DNA of 64,000 nucleotides from VRUE01 sp963816785 (GCA_963816785.1 CAWFLL010000004.1:744001-808000), one strand, 5' to 3'; shown: positions 17,830 through 26,179, counted from the stretch's first letter. Made by a program: numbers and translations. The notes: a model not told the origin generated them from the letters alone.

Positions 17830-17879
17830 TAGCCGGGGCCCGATTCGTCTCTGGCGACCACGCTCGGATCGTCGAGCGG
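17830..17879. repeat. 48-bp dispersed hairpin repeat, copy 1 (divergent)
   Basis: Reads TAGCCGGGGCCCGATTCGTC and continues into a (G)CTACCAC-like and GTCGAGCGG end. It is the most diverged of six copies in the window, lying in the gap between the permease and dodecin genes. Confidence 0.6.
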
Positions 17880-18013
17880 GTTTGTCGCTCCGAGCCCGGG
17901 TCTAGTGCAGGCCACCCAAGGTTGATTCAGCCTGCTTTCCCGACGGCCCGCCTGCGAGGCACTAACCCTGGGTGCCGTGGCCGGCGGGCGCCCCGAGACC
18001 GCTGAGAATGGCT

Positions 18014-18229
18014 CTACCCGTCGGACTCGTATTTGAACGAGATGCCCAACCGGACTCGGTAGTTCTTGATGGTGCCGTTCTCGATTGAGACGTCCTCGCG
18101 CACGACCTCGGCGATGCGCAGGTCGCGCACCGTCTTAGCCGCAGTCTCCACAGCATTCCGTGCGGCGGCCTCCCAGGACTCGCTGCTTACGCCAATCACC
18201 TCGGTGACTCGATATACACCCTCAGTCAT
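18014..18229 (-). CDS. Dodecin
   Basis: 71 residues, full length for the family. It shows VYRVTEVIGVSSESWEAAAR near the start, with the flavin-stacking tryptophan in SESWEAA, and ends VRLGISFKYESDG. Dodecins form hollow dodecamers that bind flavins in pairs, mostly for storage or quenching. It stands alone, opposite a PPOX-type flavin/F420 enzyme downstream at 18404. Confidence 0.92.
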   Translation of the reverse strand: MTEGVYRVTEVIGVSSESWEAAARNAVETAAKTVRDLRIAEVVREDVSIENGTIKNYRVRLGISFKYESDG

Positions 18230-18403
18230 CGCAACCGCCTCTCCTCGACGTTGGAGGCTCGACTTCTAGCACGACTGGGTTGGCGCCGCATGGTGCTCGC
18301 CAACCCTGCCGGTGGCGCCGGGACCGGGGCGCAGGCGTTCGCGTCTCGTAGTCCAGAGCTTCAGGGTCGAGCCGGCCTGCAGGGTGGGCTGTAGCCTCAG
18401 AGC

Positions 18404-18814
18404 GTGGACCTCGATCGCGCCCGGGAGTTCATCCGCGAGAATCATCGCGCCGTAGTCGCGACCCGCAGACGGGACGGCAGCGTCCAGCTTAGCCCGGTAA
18501 TTGTCAACCTAGACGGGGAGGGCCGCGGGGTTATCTCAAGTCGCGAGACAGCGATGAAGGTCAAGAACTTGAGGCAAGACCCCTATGCCCAGCTCTGCGT
18601 ATTCGAGAACCGCTGGCCCGGCCAGTGGATGGGCATCGACGGCGAGGCGGAGATTCTCTCACTGCCCGAGGCGATGGACCCGCTGATCGACTACTACAAG
18701 CGTTTCCCCGACGAGAACCCCGCCTGGGACGAGTACCGGGAGCGGATGCGCCGTGAAAAACGGGTGCTAATCCGGATCGAGCTGCAGCGGGCTGGGCCGG
18801 ACCGCCAGGGCTGA
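18404..18814 (+). CDS. PPOX-class F420/FMN-dependent enzyme
   Basis: 136 residues, GTG start. The sequence AVVATRRRDGSVQLSPVIVN, then GVISSRETAMKVKNLRQDPY, is the split beta-barrel fold of pyridoxamine-phosphate-oxidase-like proteins; this subtype usually binds F420 or FMN. MGIDGEAEILSLPEAMDPLI is the usual third block. Likely reduces or oxidises an unknown small molecule. The gene ends right beside a copy of a second short repeat (18815). Confidence 0.83.
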   Translation: MDLDRAREFIRENHRAVVATRRRDGSVQLSPVIVNLDGEGRGVISSRETAMKVKNLRQDPYAQLCVFENRWPGQWMGIDGEAEILSLPEAMDPLIDYYKRFPDENPAWDEYRERMRREKRVLIRIELQRAGPDRQG

Positions 18815-18850
18815 GGCCAACACCCGATAAACGATCGCTCATGTGTCTCC
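18815..18850. repeat. 36-bp repeat R2, copy 1
   Basis: GGCCAACACCCGATAAACGA followed by TCGCTCATGTGTCTCC. A close copy lies at 34999-35035. It starts directly after the stop codon of the PPOX gene. No coding or tRNA character is seen. Confidence 0.6.
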
Positions 18851-18942
18851 GGCTCGAGATGCCTGGCGATGGCATCTGGCCGGACGGAGAGAGCAACCTC
18901 GGCCACCACTGAGCGTGCACCCTTGCCAGTGGCCGTTCGGTC

Positions 18943-19866
18943 CTAGGACGCCGCGCTCGGAAGGCTGAAGCACACGCGGGTTCCCCGCTCGGCCGGCGCC
19001 AGCCAGATGCGCCCGCCGTGGGTCTCGACGATCGCGCGGGAGACTGCAAGCCCGAGGCCGGCGCCATCGGAGTGCCGGGACACCTCCTCGCCGCCACGAA
19101 AGAAGGCGTCGAAGACCCGCTCGCGCTCCTCCGGCGGGATGCCGTCGCCGGTATCCGCGATCTCGATCTCGATCGCGTCGCTCCCCGCCTCGGCCCCCAC
19201 GGTGACGCTGCCGTCGGCGGGGGTGTGGCGGATCGCATTACGGATCAGGTTGAAGAGGACGCGCTGGATCTTCTCCGGATCGGCACACGCGGGCAATGGG
19301 GTGTCGCCGAGCTGGGAGCGAATCCGGACTCCCTTCGCGCCGGCCTCAGCCTGCATGGCCAGGACCGTCTCGTCGACCAGCAGCGCCAGCTCGACCTGGC
19401 GGATCGACCAGTCGATGTCGCCCGCCTCGATCCGCGAGAGCTCGAAGAGGTCGTCGATCATCGCGCTGAGCGAGTGGATATGGGTCTGCATGGTCGCCAG
19501 GTAGCGGCGTCGGGTCTGCTCGTCGACGATGTCGTCGTCGATCGCCTCGACGAGGAGGCGCAGGGAGGCGATCGGCGTCCGCAGGTCATGGGAGACGGCG
19601 GCGACCAGCTGCCTGCGGGTCGCCTCGGCGGCAGCGCGCGCCCGCTCCCGCTCGGCGAGCGCGGCGATCCGCAGGGTCACGATCCCAACCCCGAGGGCGA
19701 GGATCGAGACGAGCAGCGCGTCGCGCTCGGAGACGAACATCATTCGCGCGGCGGCGACGAAAACGAGCAGGATCGCGCCCACGGCTACCGCCGTGATCAC
19801 GGCCTGTCGTCGCAGCGAGCCGAAGCGCGGCGAGCTGGCGGGGGGTCCGAGCACCGACGGTGTCAT
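18943..19866 (-). CDS. Sensor histidine kinase
   Basis: 307 residues from the ATG at 19866, which overlaps the response regulator stop as ATGA. Two hydrophobic segments (about 23-42 and 53-70) form a short membrane anchor with almost no external domain. The phosphoacceptor helix is VAAVSHDLRTPIASLRLLVE (H-box), followed by an N-box FNLIRNAIRHTP and G-boxes ADTGDGIPPEERERVF and DGAGLGLAVSRAIVETHGG. The small sensor part suggests it senses the membrane itself or a partner. Encoded with an OmpR-type regulator and DipZ. Confidence 0.92.
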   Translation of the reverse strand: MTPSVLGPPASSPRFGSLRRQAVITAVAVGAILLVFVAAARMMFVSERDALLVSILALGVGIVTLRIAALAERERARAAAEATRRQLVAAVSHDLRTPIASLRLLVEAIDDDIVDEQTRRRYLATMQTHIHSLSAMIDDLFELSRIEAGDIDWSIRQVELALLVDETVLAMQAEAGAKGVRIRSQLGDTPLPACADPEKIQRVLFNLIRNAIRHTPADGSVTVGAEAGSDAIEIEIADTGDGIPPEERERVFDAFFRGGEEVSRHSDGAGLGLAVSRAIVETHGGRIWLAPAERGTRVCFSLPSAAS

Positions 19867-20594
19867 GGCTGAAATCGGTAGCCGATCCCCCACACCGTCT
19901 GGATGAAGCGCGGGCGCTCGGGGGCGGGCTCGATCTTCGCCCTGAGGCGGCGGACGTGGACGGTGACGGTGCTGGTGTCGGTAAGCAGGGCGGAGTCCCA
20001 TACCCGGTCCATCAACTGCTCGCGTGAGAAGGCCTGGCCCGGATGGGAGGCGATGAAGTTGAGCAGATCGAACTCGCGCTGGCTGAGCTGGACCTCTTCG
20101 CCGCTCACTGCGACGCGGCGACCGCGGACGTCGATCTCGAGCTGACCGAAATGCAGCGGCTCGGCCGCCTCCTCTGGTGGCTGGACCCTACGCAACACGG
20201 CATCGACGCGGGCTACCAGCTCGCTCGGCGAGAAAGGCTTGACGACATAGTCGTCGGCACCCCTTCGCAGACCGGCGAGCTTGTCGTCCTGCTCGCCCTT
20301 GGCGGTCAGCAGGATCACGGGGGTGCGGCCGTCGTCGCCTTCACGCAGACGATGCAGCACCTCGAGCCCGTCGAGCTCGGGCAGCATCACGTCGAGCACC
20401 ACGAGGTCGGGCCGGCGCTCCCCGGCTACGCGGATCGCCTCGAGGCCGTCGGCGGCGGTTGTCGCCGCGTAGCCGGCTCGCTCCAGGTAACGCGAGACAA
20501 TCTCTGCGATCGTCGGCTCGTCGTCGACGACGAGCACGGTGCGGCGACCTGCCTGGTCTGCCATGGGCCCCATTGTCCCAACCTCGGTCCTCAT
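19863..20594 (-). CDS. OmpR/PhoB family response regulator
   Basis: 243 residues. Receiver domain: TVLVVDDEPTIAEIVSRYLE, phosphoacceptor Asp in PDLVVLDVMLPELDGLEVL, and conserved Lys in ADDYVVKPFSPSELVARV. The C-terminal winged helix reads LSQREFDLLNFIASHPGQAF, HVRRLRAKIEPAPERPRFIQ and ends VWGIGYRFQP. The ATG at 20594 overlaps the dipZ stop (ATGA), but ATGs at 20573 and 20564 are also usable. It pairs with the kinase downstream. Confidence 0.92.
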   Translation of the reverse strand: MRTEVGTMGPMADQAGRRTVLVVDDEPTIAEIVSRYLERAGYAATTAADGLEAIRVAGERRPDLVVLDVMLPELDGLEVLHRLREGDDGRTPVILLTAKGEQDDKLAGLRRGADDYVVKPFSPSELVARVDAVLRRVQPPEEAAEPLHFGQLEIDVRGRRVAVSGEEVQLSQREFDLLNFIASHPGQAFSREQLMDRVWDSALLTDTSTVTVHVRRLRAKIEPAPERPRFIQTVWGIGYRFQP

Positions 20595-22327
20595 CCGAAG
20601 GTGAATGCGTAGCCCGAGATCCCGGGGGCGAGCCGAAGCGAGAGGACGTGCCGTTCGGCCCGCGGCAGTTCGACCAGCCGGTAGAGGCGCTGGCGGCCGA
20701 TCGTGGCGATGCCGTCATGGACATCGGTGCCCGCGAGGCGCTGCGGAATCGGCCTGCCGTCGAGCAGCAGCCTCATCCGTCGCGGCTTCCCGCCGCGCGA
20801 GCCGAGGACCAGGAAGACCTTCTGCGCGCCGAAGGCGAGGTGCAGGCTCGCGCCGGCCACGGCAGTGGCGGCGTCGGAGGCGATCCGCCACGTCCCCTCG
20901 TAGGCGAGGCTGTCGGGGGCGAGGCCGGACGCCGGAACTTCGAAGGTCTGCGTACCCGGGGCCAGCGGGCCCGTGAGAAAGCGGTCGGCCCGGGCCGAGC
21001 CGAGATAGCTCTCGGGTGTGGTCACCAGGGGCGAGACAGTCTCGGTGCGAGCCCTGGCGTGAGAGGCGCCGGGGCGATGGCCGGCCTCAGCCAACAGCTC
21101 GCGGATCACCGCCTCGGTCTCCCCGTATTCGCCCTCTCCGAAATGCACGAAGCGGACCCGGCCGCGGGCGTCGATCAGGTACTTGGCTGGCCAGTACTGG
21201 TTGGCGTAGGCATTCCACGTCGCGTATTCGTTGTCCTGGGCGACGGGGTATCGCAGGCCATTCTGCTCAATCGCGTCGGCTACGTTGCCGGCGTCACGCT
21301 CGAAGGGGAACTCTGGGGTGTGTACGCCGACGATCGTCAGCCCCCTGTCTCGATAGCGCTCGTCCCAGGCCTTGAGATAGGGCAGGGTGCGGATGCAGTT
21401 GATGCATGTGTAGGTCCAGAAGTCGACCAGGACGACGCGTCCGCGCAGCTCACCCAACGAGAGAGGCCGCCCGCCGGGGGTGTTGAACCATTCCTGGGTG
21501 CCGGTGAAGTCAGGGGCCTTGCCTAGCACCGGCAGCGCGTCGCCTTCTGCTCTCACCGGGGCGGCCGCCGTGCCCACGCCGTGGCGCTCGGGGCGCAGGC
21601 TGGCGAGCTGCTCGCCGACGTCTTCGCGCTCCTCCAGCTCCTTGGTCGGGTTGACGACGAGGGCGGGCAGGTCGTCGGCAATCGCCGTCTGAAAGCGCGT
21701 GTCGTAATCGCCCGCCATCAGCAGCGCGACCAGAACCATCACCGCGCCCATCGCCATCTGCAGCCGCCCCGCCTGGGGGGCGAGCCGGGCTGTGATCCGG
21801 CGCCCACCGATCATCAGGAAGTAGAGGACGACGGCGCTTCCGATCGCGTAGGAGAGCGCCACGCCGAGCCGGCCGGCCGTGAAGGGCTGTGAAGCCGAGA
21901 CCGTTATCACGCCGGCCAGGATCGGCCCGGCGCATGGTGCGTAGACGAAGCCGAGGCTGCCACCGAGGAGCAGGCCGGAGCCGAAGCCGTCCCCGCCCCC
22001 GGCGCTCGGCGTCGGCACGACGCGGCCGATCCATGCCTCCAGGCGCGCGGCGACCGGGGGCATCAGCAGCAAGATGCCGAAGCCGAGCAGCACCGCGATC
22101 GAGAGATTGCGCAGCAGGTCGCCGGGGAGGCCCAGGGCGTCGATCACGTAGACGAGGGCGACCGTCGCGAAGGCGAAGGAGAGGGCGAGCCCGGTGACGA
22201 CGCCGAGCGGCCGTCGCCTGCCGCCGGTCACGCCCGCCGACAGCGCCACCGGAAGCACGGGAAGAACGCAGGGCGAGAGCGCCGTCGCGGCGCCGGCCAG
22301 GAACGCGAATGCCATCAGCGCGATCAC
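20591..22327 (-). CDS. dipZ: DipZ-type protein: CcdA membrane domain plus thioredoxin-like domain
   Basis: 578 residues. Residues 1-225 are a CcdA/DsbD membrane domain with paired cysteines (FLAGAATALSPCVLPVLPVA and FVYAPCAGPILAGVIT). Residues 265-410 are a TlpA/AhpC-type thioredoxin domain with WTYTCINCIRTLPYL as the CxxC site. The last 150 residues match the carbohydrate-binding-like C-terminus of DipZ. It moves reducing power from the cytoplasm to extracytoplasmic thiols. It heads an operon with the two-component system (ATGA overlap) and faces a lipoprotein gene across a long palindrome, suggesting redox or envelope-stress control. Confidence 0.88.
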   Translation of the reverse strand: MIALMAFAFLAGAATALSPCVLPVLPVALSAGVTGGRRRPLGVVTGLALSFAFATVALVYVIDALGLPGDLLRNLSIAVLLGFGILLLMPPVAARLEAWIGRVVPTPSAGGGDGFGSGLLLGGSLGFVYAPCAGPILAGVITVSASQPFTAGRLGVALSYAIGSAVVLYFLMIGGRRITARLAPQAGRLQMAMGAVMVLVALLMAGDYDTRFQTAIADDLPALVVNPTKELEEREDVGEQLASLRPERHGVGTAAAPVRAEGDALPVLGKAPDFTGTQEWFNTPGGRPLSLGELRGRVVLVDFWTYTCINCIRTLPYLKAWDERYRDRGLTIVGVHTPEFPFERDAGNVADAIEQNGLRYPVAQDNEYATWNAYANQYWPAKYLIDARGRVRFVHFGEGEYGETEAVIRELLAEAGHRPGASHARARTETVSPLVTTPESYLGSARADRFLTGPLAPGTQTFEVPASGLAPDSLAYEGTWRIASDAATAVAGASLHLAFGAQKVFLVLGSRGGKPRRMRLLLDGRPIPQRLAGTDVHDGIATIGRQRLYRLVELPRAERHVLSLRLAPGISGYAFTFG

Positions 22328-22352
22328 GTGCCGCGACTCTGCCAGGCGGCGA

Positions 22353-22395
22353 TTACGAGTCCCTTACGGGATCTCGGTCCGTAATGGACTCGTAA
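22353..22395. promoter_or_regulatory. Nested palindrome between dipZ and a lipoprotein gene
   Basis: Outer arms TTACGAGTCC / GGACTCGTAA (perfect, 10 bp) and inner arms TTACGG / CCGTAA, separated by one C-T mismatch and a 9-base centre. It lies 26 bases from the dipZ start and about 50 from the lipoprotein start. Size suggests two overlapping operator half-site pairs, or a hairpin. The two-component regulator encoded with dipZ, or the nearby MerR protein, could bind it; not testable by eye. Confidence 0.65.
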
Positions 22396-22446
22396 GGAGC
22401 CACGCGGATACTCGGACGACCTGACCAGCGAAAAGGAGGCTTGACG

Positions 22447-22995
22447 ATGAGGCGCTTTGCTCTTCTTCTCCCGTTCGCCACGGCGGCCCTGATCGCCGTG
22501 GGCTGCGGCGACGATGACGCGGACGGCAGCACCAGCGCGTCGGAGGACGCTGCAATGACGAAGACAGGGGATGCGATGAAGGACGAGGAAAGGATGGCTT
22601 CCGAGGCGAAGATGAAGGCCGATACCTCGATGGCGGCTGAGGGCACCCGGGTCAAGGTCGTCAGCTCTGGGTACGGCCGCGTGATCGCCGACGGCAAGGG
22701 CGAGGCCTTCTACCTCTTCGACAAGGAGGACACGAGGCAGGCCGAGTGCTACGGCGCCTGTGCCCGAGCCTGGCCGCCGGTGCTTACCAAGGGTAAGCCG
22801 CAGGCCGGCAATGGCGCGAAGCAGGGCCTGCTCGGGACGACCAGACGAAGCAACGGCAAGCTCCAGGTGACCTACGCCGGCCAGCCGCTCTACTACTACG
22901 TCGAGGACTCCCCCGGCAACATCCTCTGCCACGACGTCGAAGAGTTCGGCGGCATCTGGCTCGTGGTCAAGCCGAACGGGAAAGCGGCCAGCTGA
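22447..22995 (+). CDS. Secreted lipoprotein with tandem Lipoprotein_15-type (COG4315) repeats
   Basis: 182 residues from ATG 22447, preceded by AGGAGG at 7 bases, which decides the start over the TTG at 22441. Signal peptide and lipobox: LLPFATAALIAVGC, lipidated at Cys20. A Met/Lys/Ala-rich linker (about 30-65) follows, then two conserved blocks, GYGRVIADGKGEAFYLFDKE with ECYGACARAWPPVLT, and KLQVTYAGQPLYYYVEDSPG. The family function is unknown. It faces dipZ across the palindrome at 22353, so the two may be co-controlled. Confidence 0.85.
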   Translation: MRRFALLLPFATAALIAVGCGDDDADGSTSASEDAAMTKTGDAMKDEERMASEAKMKADTSMAAEGTRVKVVSSGYGRVIADGKGEAFYLFDKEDTRQAECYGACARAWPPVLTKGKPQAGNGAKQGLLGTTRRSNGKLQVTYAGQPLYYYVEDSPGNILCHDVEEFGGIWLVVKPNGKAAS

Positions 22996-23007
22996 GCGAT
23001 TGCGTCC

Positions 23008-23478
23008 CTAAACCGGCTCTCGCCGGCAGTCTCCGCCCTGCACGCGGATGACGGCGAGGGCGTCGCGGGTGTCGGGAGCCTCTCCTCCGGCGGTCGAGAA
23101 CAGGGCGCACTCGGCCGGCGTCGCGCAGCCGCACTCCTTCGCGACTTCGAGCCAGCCCTTCATCGCCTTGGTGCGCGCGAGCAGCGCCTCGACCTCGTCT
23201 AGCTTGCGGGCGGAGAGTGAGCGGATCGGGTCGCCCATGCCTGCCTCGCCATCTACCGCTTCGACGAGATCCTTGATCTCCTCGAGCTTGAAGCCTGCCG
23301 CCTGGGCTACGCCGATGAAGCCGAGCTTGCCGAGCACAGACTCGTCGTAGCGGCGCTGCCCACCCTCGCGCTCTGGCTCGGGAAGAAGGCCGATCGACTC
23401 GTAGTAGCGGATCGTCGACGAGGCCACCCCGGCTCTCCGGGCGGCCTCACCGATCGTCAGCTCAGGCCAACCGTCCAT
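23008..23478 (-). CDS. MerR family transcriptional regulator
   Basis: 156 residues. The N-terminus is a typical MerR helix-turn-helix and wing (LTIGEAARRAGVASSTIRYY, ESIGLLPEPEREGGQRRY). The C-terminal part has a dimer helix and a cysteine cluster, AKECGCATPAECALF, that may bind a metal or respond to redox state. It is divergent from a SnoaL-like gene. The interval holds TTGACT with the palindrome CTTGACTTCAAG and a second CTTCAAG, a layout that fits MerR-type control of an over-spaced promoter. Confidence 0.9.
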   Translation of the reverse strand: MDGWPELTIGEAARRAGVASSTIRYYESIGLLPEPEREGGQRRYDESVLGKLGFIGVAQAAGFKLEEIKDLVEAVDGEAGMGDPIRSLSARKLDEVEALLARTKAMKGWLEVAKECGCATPAECALFSTAGGEAPDTRDALAVIRVQGGDCRREPV

Positions 23479-23490
23479 ATCTGCGCTCGC

Positions 23491-23516
23491 TGGGGCTTGA
23501 CTTCAAGCCCACTTCA
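23491..23516 (+). promoter_or_regulatory. Probable MerR-regulated promoter
   Basis: Contains a -35-like TTGACT, the palindrome CTTGACTTCAAG and a direct repeat of CTTCAAG nine bases on. It lies between the divergent MerR gene (start 23478) and the SnoaL-like gene (start 23569). No good -10 is seen at 17 bases, as expected if MerR must realign a long spacer. Confidence 0.45.
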
Positions 23517-23568
23517 AGGTCCATGGTAGCCGCGACACGGTCGAACAACAATCCACGAAGGAGACGAC

Positions 23569-23940
23569 ATGACCACAACTACATCCACCAAGTTCGACAT
23601 CGAAGTCTTCAGGCACGCCTATGAGGAGTGGGACATCGAGACCCTGCTCGGACTCTACGCGGACGACGTCGAGCACGTCCAGATCGATCGCGACAACCCG
23701 CCGAGCTCCCCACGGGTGCGTCACGGCAAGGAGGTATTCAGGGGGATGTTCGAGCATTGCGCCGCCGCTGGCGTCGAGGCCACGGTCGAGAACCCGGTGG
23801 CGGGAGAGGATCGCGCCGCGGCGACGATCACCTGTGAGTTCCCCGGCGGCCGCAAGGTCACCGCCAACGCGATCCTTGAGTTGAGTGACGGCCGCATCGC
23901 TCGTGAGCGCGACGTCCTGGCGGGCGACCCGAAGGACTGA
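23569..23940 (+). CDS. SnoaL-like / nuclear transport factor 2 family protein
   Basis: 123 residues. It has the alpha+beta cone-fold pattern: FRHAYEEWDIETLLGLYADD, VRHGKEVFRGMFEHCAAAG, then alternating strands ending ILELSDGRIARERDVLAGD. Such proteins are small hydrolases, isomerases or ligand binders; nothing shows which. AAGGAGACGAC precedes the ATG. Divergent from the MerR gene and probably its target, followed by a cupin gene. Confidence 0.82.
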   Translation: MTTTTSTKFDIEVFRHAYEEWDIETLLGLYADDVEHVQIDRDNPPSSPRVRHGKEVFRGMFEHCAAAGVEATVENPVAGEDRAAATITCEFPGGRKVTANAILELSDGRIARERDVLAGDPKD

Positions 23941-24011
23941 GCCGGCACCCCCATTGCAGATCGGCGCGCCATCGTAGAGAGTCATCTGCAAATCACAACG
24001 AGGAGGTCAGG

Positions 24012-24401
24012 ATGCCGAAAGCATCGAAGCAAACCGCTTCCGAGCACGAGTCGGTGGAGGGCTACGAGGGTCACTTCGAGCATTTCAACGGCGGCTGGAC
24101 CGTGGGGTTTGAGACCTACACCCAGGACGCCGACCTGTCGCCCTATTTCAAGGGACTCCCCGACGACCAGTGCCAGTGCGAGCACATGGGCTACGTAGTC
24201 CATGGCAAAGTTGCCTTTCGCTCCGGGGACGGAGAGGAGGTTTTCGAGACCGGCGACGCCTACTACGTCGGCCCGGGCCACACCCCTGCTCTCTATGCCG
24301 GAACCGAGGTGATCGAGTTCAGCCCCACCGAGGAGCTCGGCCGAACGTTGAAGGTCGTGACCAAGAACATGGAAGACGCGGGGGACGACGAGTCCCCTTG
24401 A
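24012..24401 (+). CDS. Small cupin-domain protein
   Basis: 129 residues, with GAGGAGGTC upstream of the ATG. A single cupin barrel is visible: QCQCEHMGYVVHGKVAFRSG, then EEVFETGDAYYVGPGHTPAL, with histidines that could bind metal. Function unknown; related small cupins bind metals or small ligands. It is 71 bases after the SnoaL-like gene on the same strand and closed by a strong terminator at 24404. Confidence 0.78.
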   Translation: MPKASKQTASEHESVEGYEGHFEHFNGGWTVGFETYTQDADLSPYFKGLPDDQCQCEHMGYVVHGKVAFRSGDGEEVFETGDAYYVGPGHTPALYAGTEVIEFSPTEELGRTLKVVTKNMEDAGDDESP

Positions 24402-24403
24402 TG

Positions 24404-24439
24404 ATCAACCGGGCGCCCGCCCCCGGGCGCCCGGTTGAT
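24404..24439 (+). terminator. Strong hairpin terminator after the cupin gene
   Basis: A perfect 16-bp inverted repeat (ATCAACCGGGCGCCCG and its complement) around CCCC, starting two bases after the cupin stop. It lacks a T tract, so termination could be hairpin-only. Confidence 0.75.
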
Positions 24440-24568
24440 GGTCGGTGTTGGGCCGATCGTGCTCCAGCACTTGAGATCCGATGGGCACAAGTGGTCGCTT
24501 TGTGCCATATCGAACCGATTGCCACGGCCAGACAACTCGCGCGGTTTCCCGACCCGTGGTGAGAGACA

Positions 24569-24616
24569 TAGCGGCGGTCCGATTCGTCTCTCGCTACCAC
24601 CCGCGGATAGTGGAGC
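24569..24616. repeat. 48-bp dispersed hairpin repeat, copy 2
   Basis: TAGCGGCGGTCCGATTCGTC followed by the TCTCGCTACCAC arm and CCGCGGATAGTGGAGC. The left arm GAGAGAC (24561-24567) pairs with GTCTCTC. It ends exactly where homology of the adjacent GIY-YIG fragment ends. Confidence 0.75.
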
Positions 24617-24826
24617 ACGGTCGCCTTGCTGCATGACAAAGGAGCGATATAAGCGGTTGCCGCGACCCTTGCCGACGTAGAAGACCTCGCCGTCCCGGGT
24701 AGGGTCGCGCAGCGCATAGACGTAATAGCCGAGGCTCTCGGCGACGCCGGGAGGGAATCGCCACCGCTCGCCGAATCCTTCGCTCCTCGCCGAACCAGGC
24801 ATGGCCTCCCGAGGATCCCTCGGCAT
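24617..24826 (-). pseudogene. GIY-YIG nuclease-like N-terminal fragment
   Basis: About 70 residues in one minus-strand frame: ESLGYYVYALRDPTRDGEVF and YVGKGRGNRLYRSFVMQQGD. The pattern YVYxLRDP...FYVGKGxGNR is the GIY-YIG motif of LEM-3-like endonuclease-fold proteins. Homology stops after MQQGDRA, where the hairpin repeat begins, so the catalytic Arg/Glu part is missing. It looks like a truncated remnant, not an intact gene. Confidence 0.6.
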
Positions 24827-24992
24827 CTCTGAATATTCTGAACAGCTGGGTGGGGGTTGAGCGGCTCGGAAAGGCTTCCGTGGCTTCGGGGGGTGTGCAC
24901 CCGGGTGACCTGGTCGCCGAATCGCGCCAGCCCACTTTCCACGATTACCTGGGTTTCGCGAGAGAGCGCCGTCTCCGTCTGAGAGAAGCCGA

Positions 24993-25886
24993 TCAGTCGC
25001 CGCCAATGGGGCCGTGCTTGGTGAGGTAGTGCTCGAGCGTGGCGTCGGTGGTCTCGCCCGGCATCTGCAGGCGCACCCGCAGCGTCTCGGCGAAGTCGTC
25101 GATCGCCATTCGCAGAATTTCCGCCCGGACCCTGAGGGCCTGTGGCCGGCCCTCGCCGCTCGCCTCGTCGGCCAGCGAGGTGAGGAAGGGCAGCAAGCCG
25201 GCCAGCGCCCGCTCCTCGTCCTCGGTGCGGAAGTAGTGCGTGATCGGGAAGTGGATCAGGTCGCGCCGGGTGCGGATCAGCTGCTCGGCGAAGGAGGCGA
25301 GCATCGCCTCCAGCAGCCGCGGATCGGCCTCGACCATCTTCTCCCCCAGCCGCTCCTCGGCCTCCTTGGCCAGATGGACCTCGTGCGCGAGCGAATCGCG
25401 ACGGGAGATCGCGTTGTAGATCGAGAGCAGCCAGGAGATGCTGGCGGTGAGCAGCCCCAGCCCGAACAGCGTCTCGACCGGCCCCAAGATCCGCAGCAGA
25501 GGCGAGGCGGGCGAGATATCGCCGTAGCCGAGGCTGGTCAAGTTGACGAGCGAGACGTAGAGGGCGTCCACGAAGCCCGAGTGATCGGCTGGATTGAGCG
25601 CCGGGTCGAAGGTGAAGCCGCCAGGCAGCTGCGGCATGAAGACGAAGGCCCAACCCACCGCCAGCAGGGCCGTCCAGGTGGCGACGACGAGGATGTAGCT
25701 AACCGGTCCGGAAAGCAGCCCCACGGTCCTCGCCTTCACCGGTGCCCGCCGCGCCAGCGCCGAGACCGCGAGCACGATCCGCCGCGCGATCATGCCCCGC
25801 CCGAGCGGATGGAAGAGGACGTCGAAGATGTCACGCAGCGCCAGCCCTATCAGCGCGATCCCCAGCAGGGTCCAGACGACGTCCAC
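24993..25886 (-). CDS. Two-TM ion channel (potassium channel family)
   Basis: 297 residues, GTG start. A pore region between hydrophobic segments carries NLTSLGYGDISPASPLLRIL, where TSLGYGD is the potassium selectivity filter. Membrane helices lie near 5-25, 60-82 and 135-158. The last 140 residues are soluble and helical with no RCK/TrkA Rossmann motif, so gating ligand is unknown. The start is supported by the hydrophobic N-terminus MDVVWTLLGIALIGLALRDI. No operon partner. Confidence 0.85.
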   Translation of the reverse strand: MDVVWTLLGIALIGLALRDIFDVLFHPLGRGMIARRIVLAVSALARRAPVKARTVGLLSGPVSYILVVATWTALLAVGWAFVFMPQLPGGFTFDPALNPADHSGFVDALYVSLVNLTSLGYGDISPASPLLRILGPVETLFGLGLLTASISWLLSIYNAISRRDSLAHEVHLAKEAEERLGEKMVEADPRLLEAMLASFAEQLIRTRRDLIHFPITHYFRTEDEERALAGLLPFLTSLADEASGEGRPQALRVRAEILRMAIDDFAETLRVRLQMPGETTDATLEHYLTKHGPIGGD

Positions 25887-25930
25887 GCTAGGACGGTAGT
25901 CGACGCCCCACGTCCCGGAGCCGGCCGTCG

Positions 25931-26149
25931 ATGTCGCTGGAGACGCTCGACGCGCTCGGAGTCGATGCAGTCGGCGAGGTCGAGGGGAATACGGGAATCG
26001 CGAGGGTTCGTATACAGGGCAAGCATGTCGGCGAATTCATGGACATCATCGAGTTCAACAACGAGGGCCTTGCGACGTCGCATGGGGGCGTGATCGACGG
26101 TGCCGTGCTCATGGGGCACGGGCGCACAATCGCATTGATCGCGACGTGA
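25931..26149 (+). pseudogene. Possible SnoaL-like cyclase remnant
   Basis: 72 residues. The stretch ARVRIQGKHVGEFMDIIEFN followed by GLATSHGGVIDGAVLMGHG resembles the second half of SnoaL-like ester cyclases (GxHxGEFMG...EHWGxxDxxxLM) with an internal deletion. The reverse frame is also open, so coding is not certain. It lies in a 293-base gap before the six-gene operon. Confidence 0.35.
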
Positions 26150-26179
26150 TCGCGGCGCATTCGAGAGTATGTTCTGCAG

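Larger units (their letters stand above)
24440..24992. other. Gene-poor stretch with repeat and gene fragment
   Basis: Between the cupin terminator and the ion channel gene. It holds a hairpin repeat copy (24569-24616), a truncated GIY-YIG gene (24617-24826) and a shorter repeat (24806-24860). The remaining sequence shows open frames on both strands but no recognisable protein. Confidence 0.6.
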
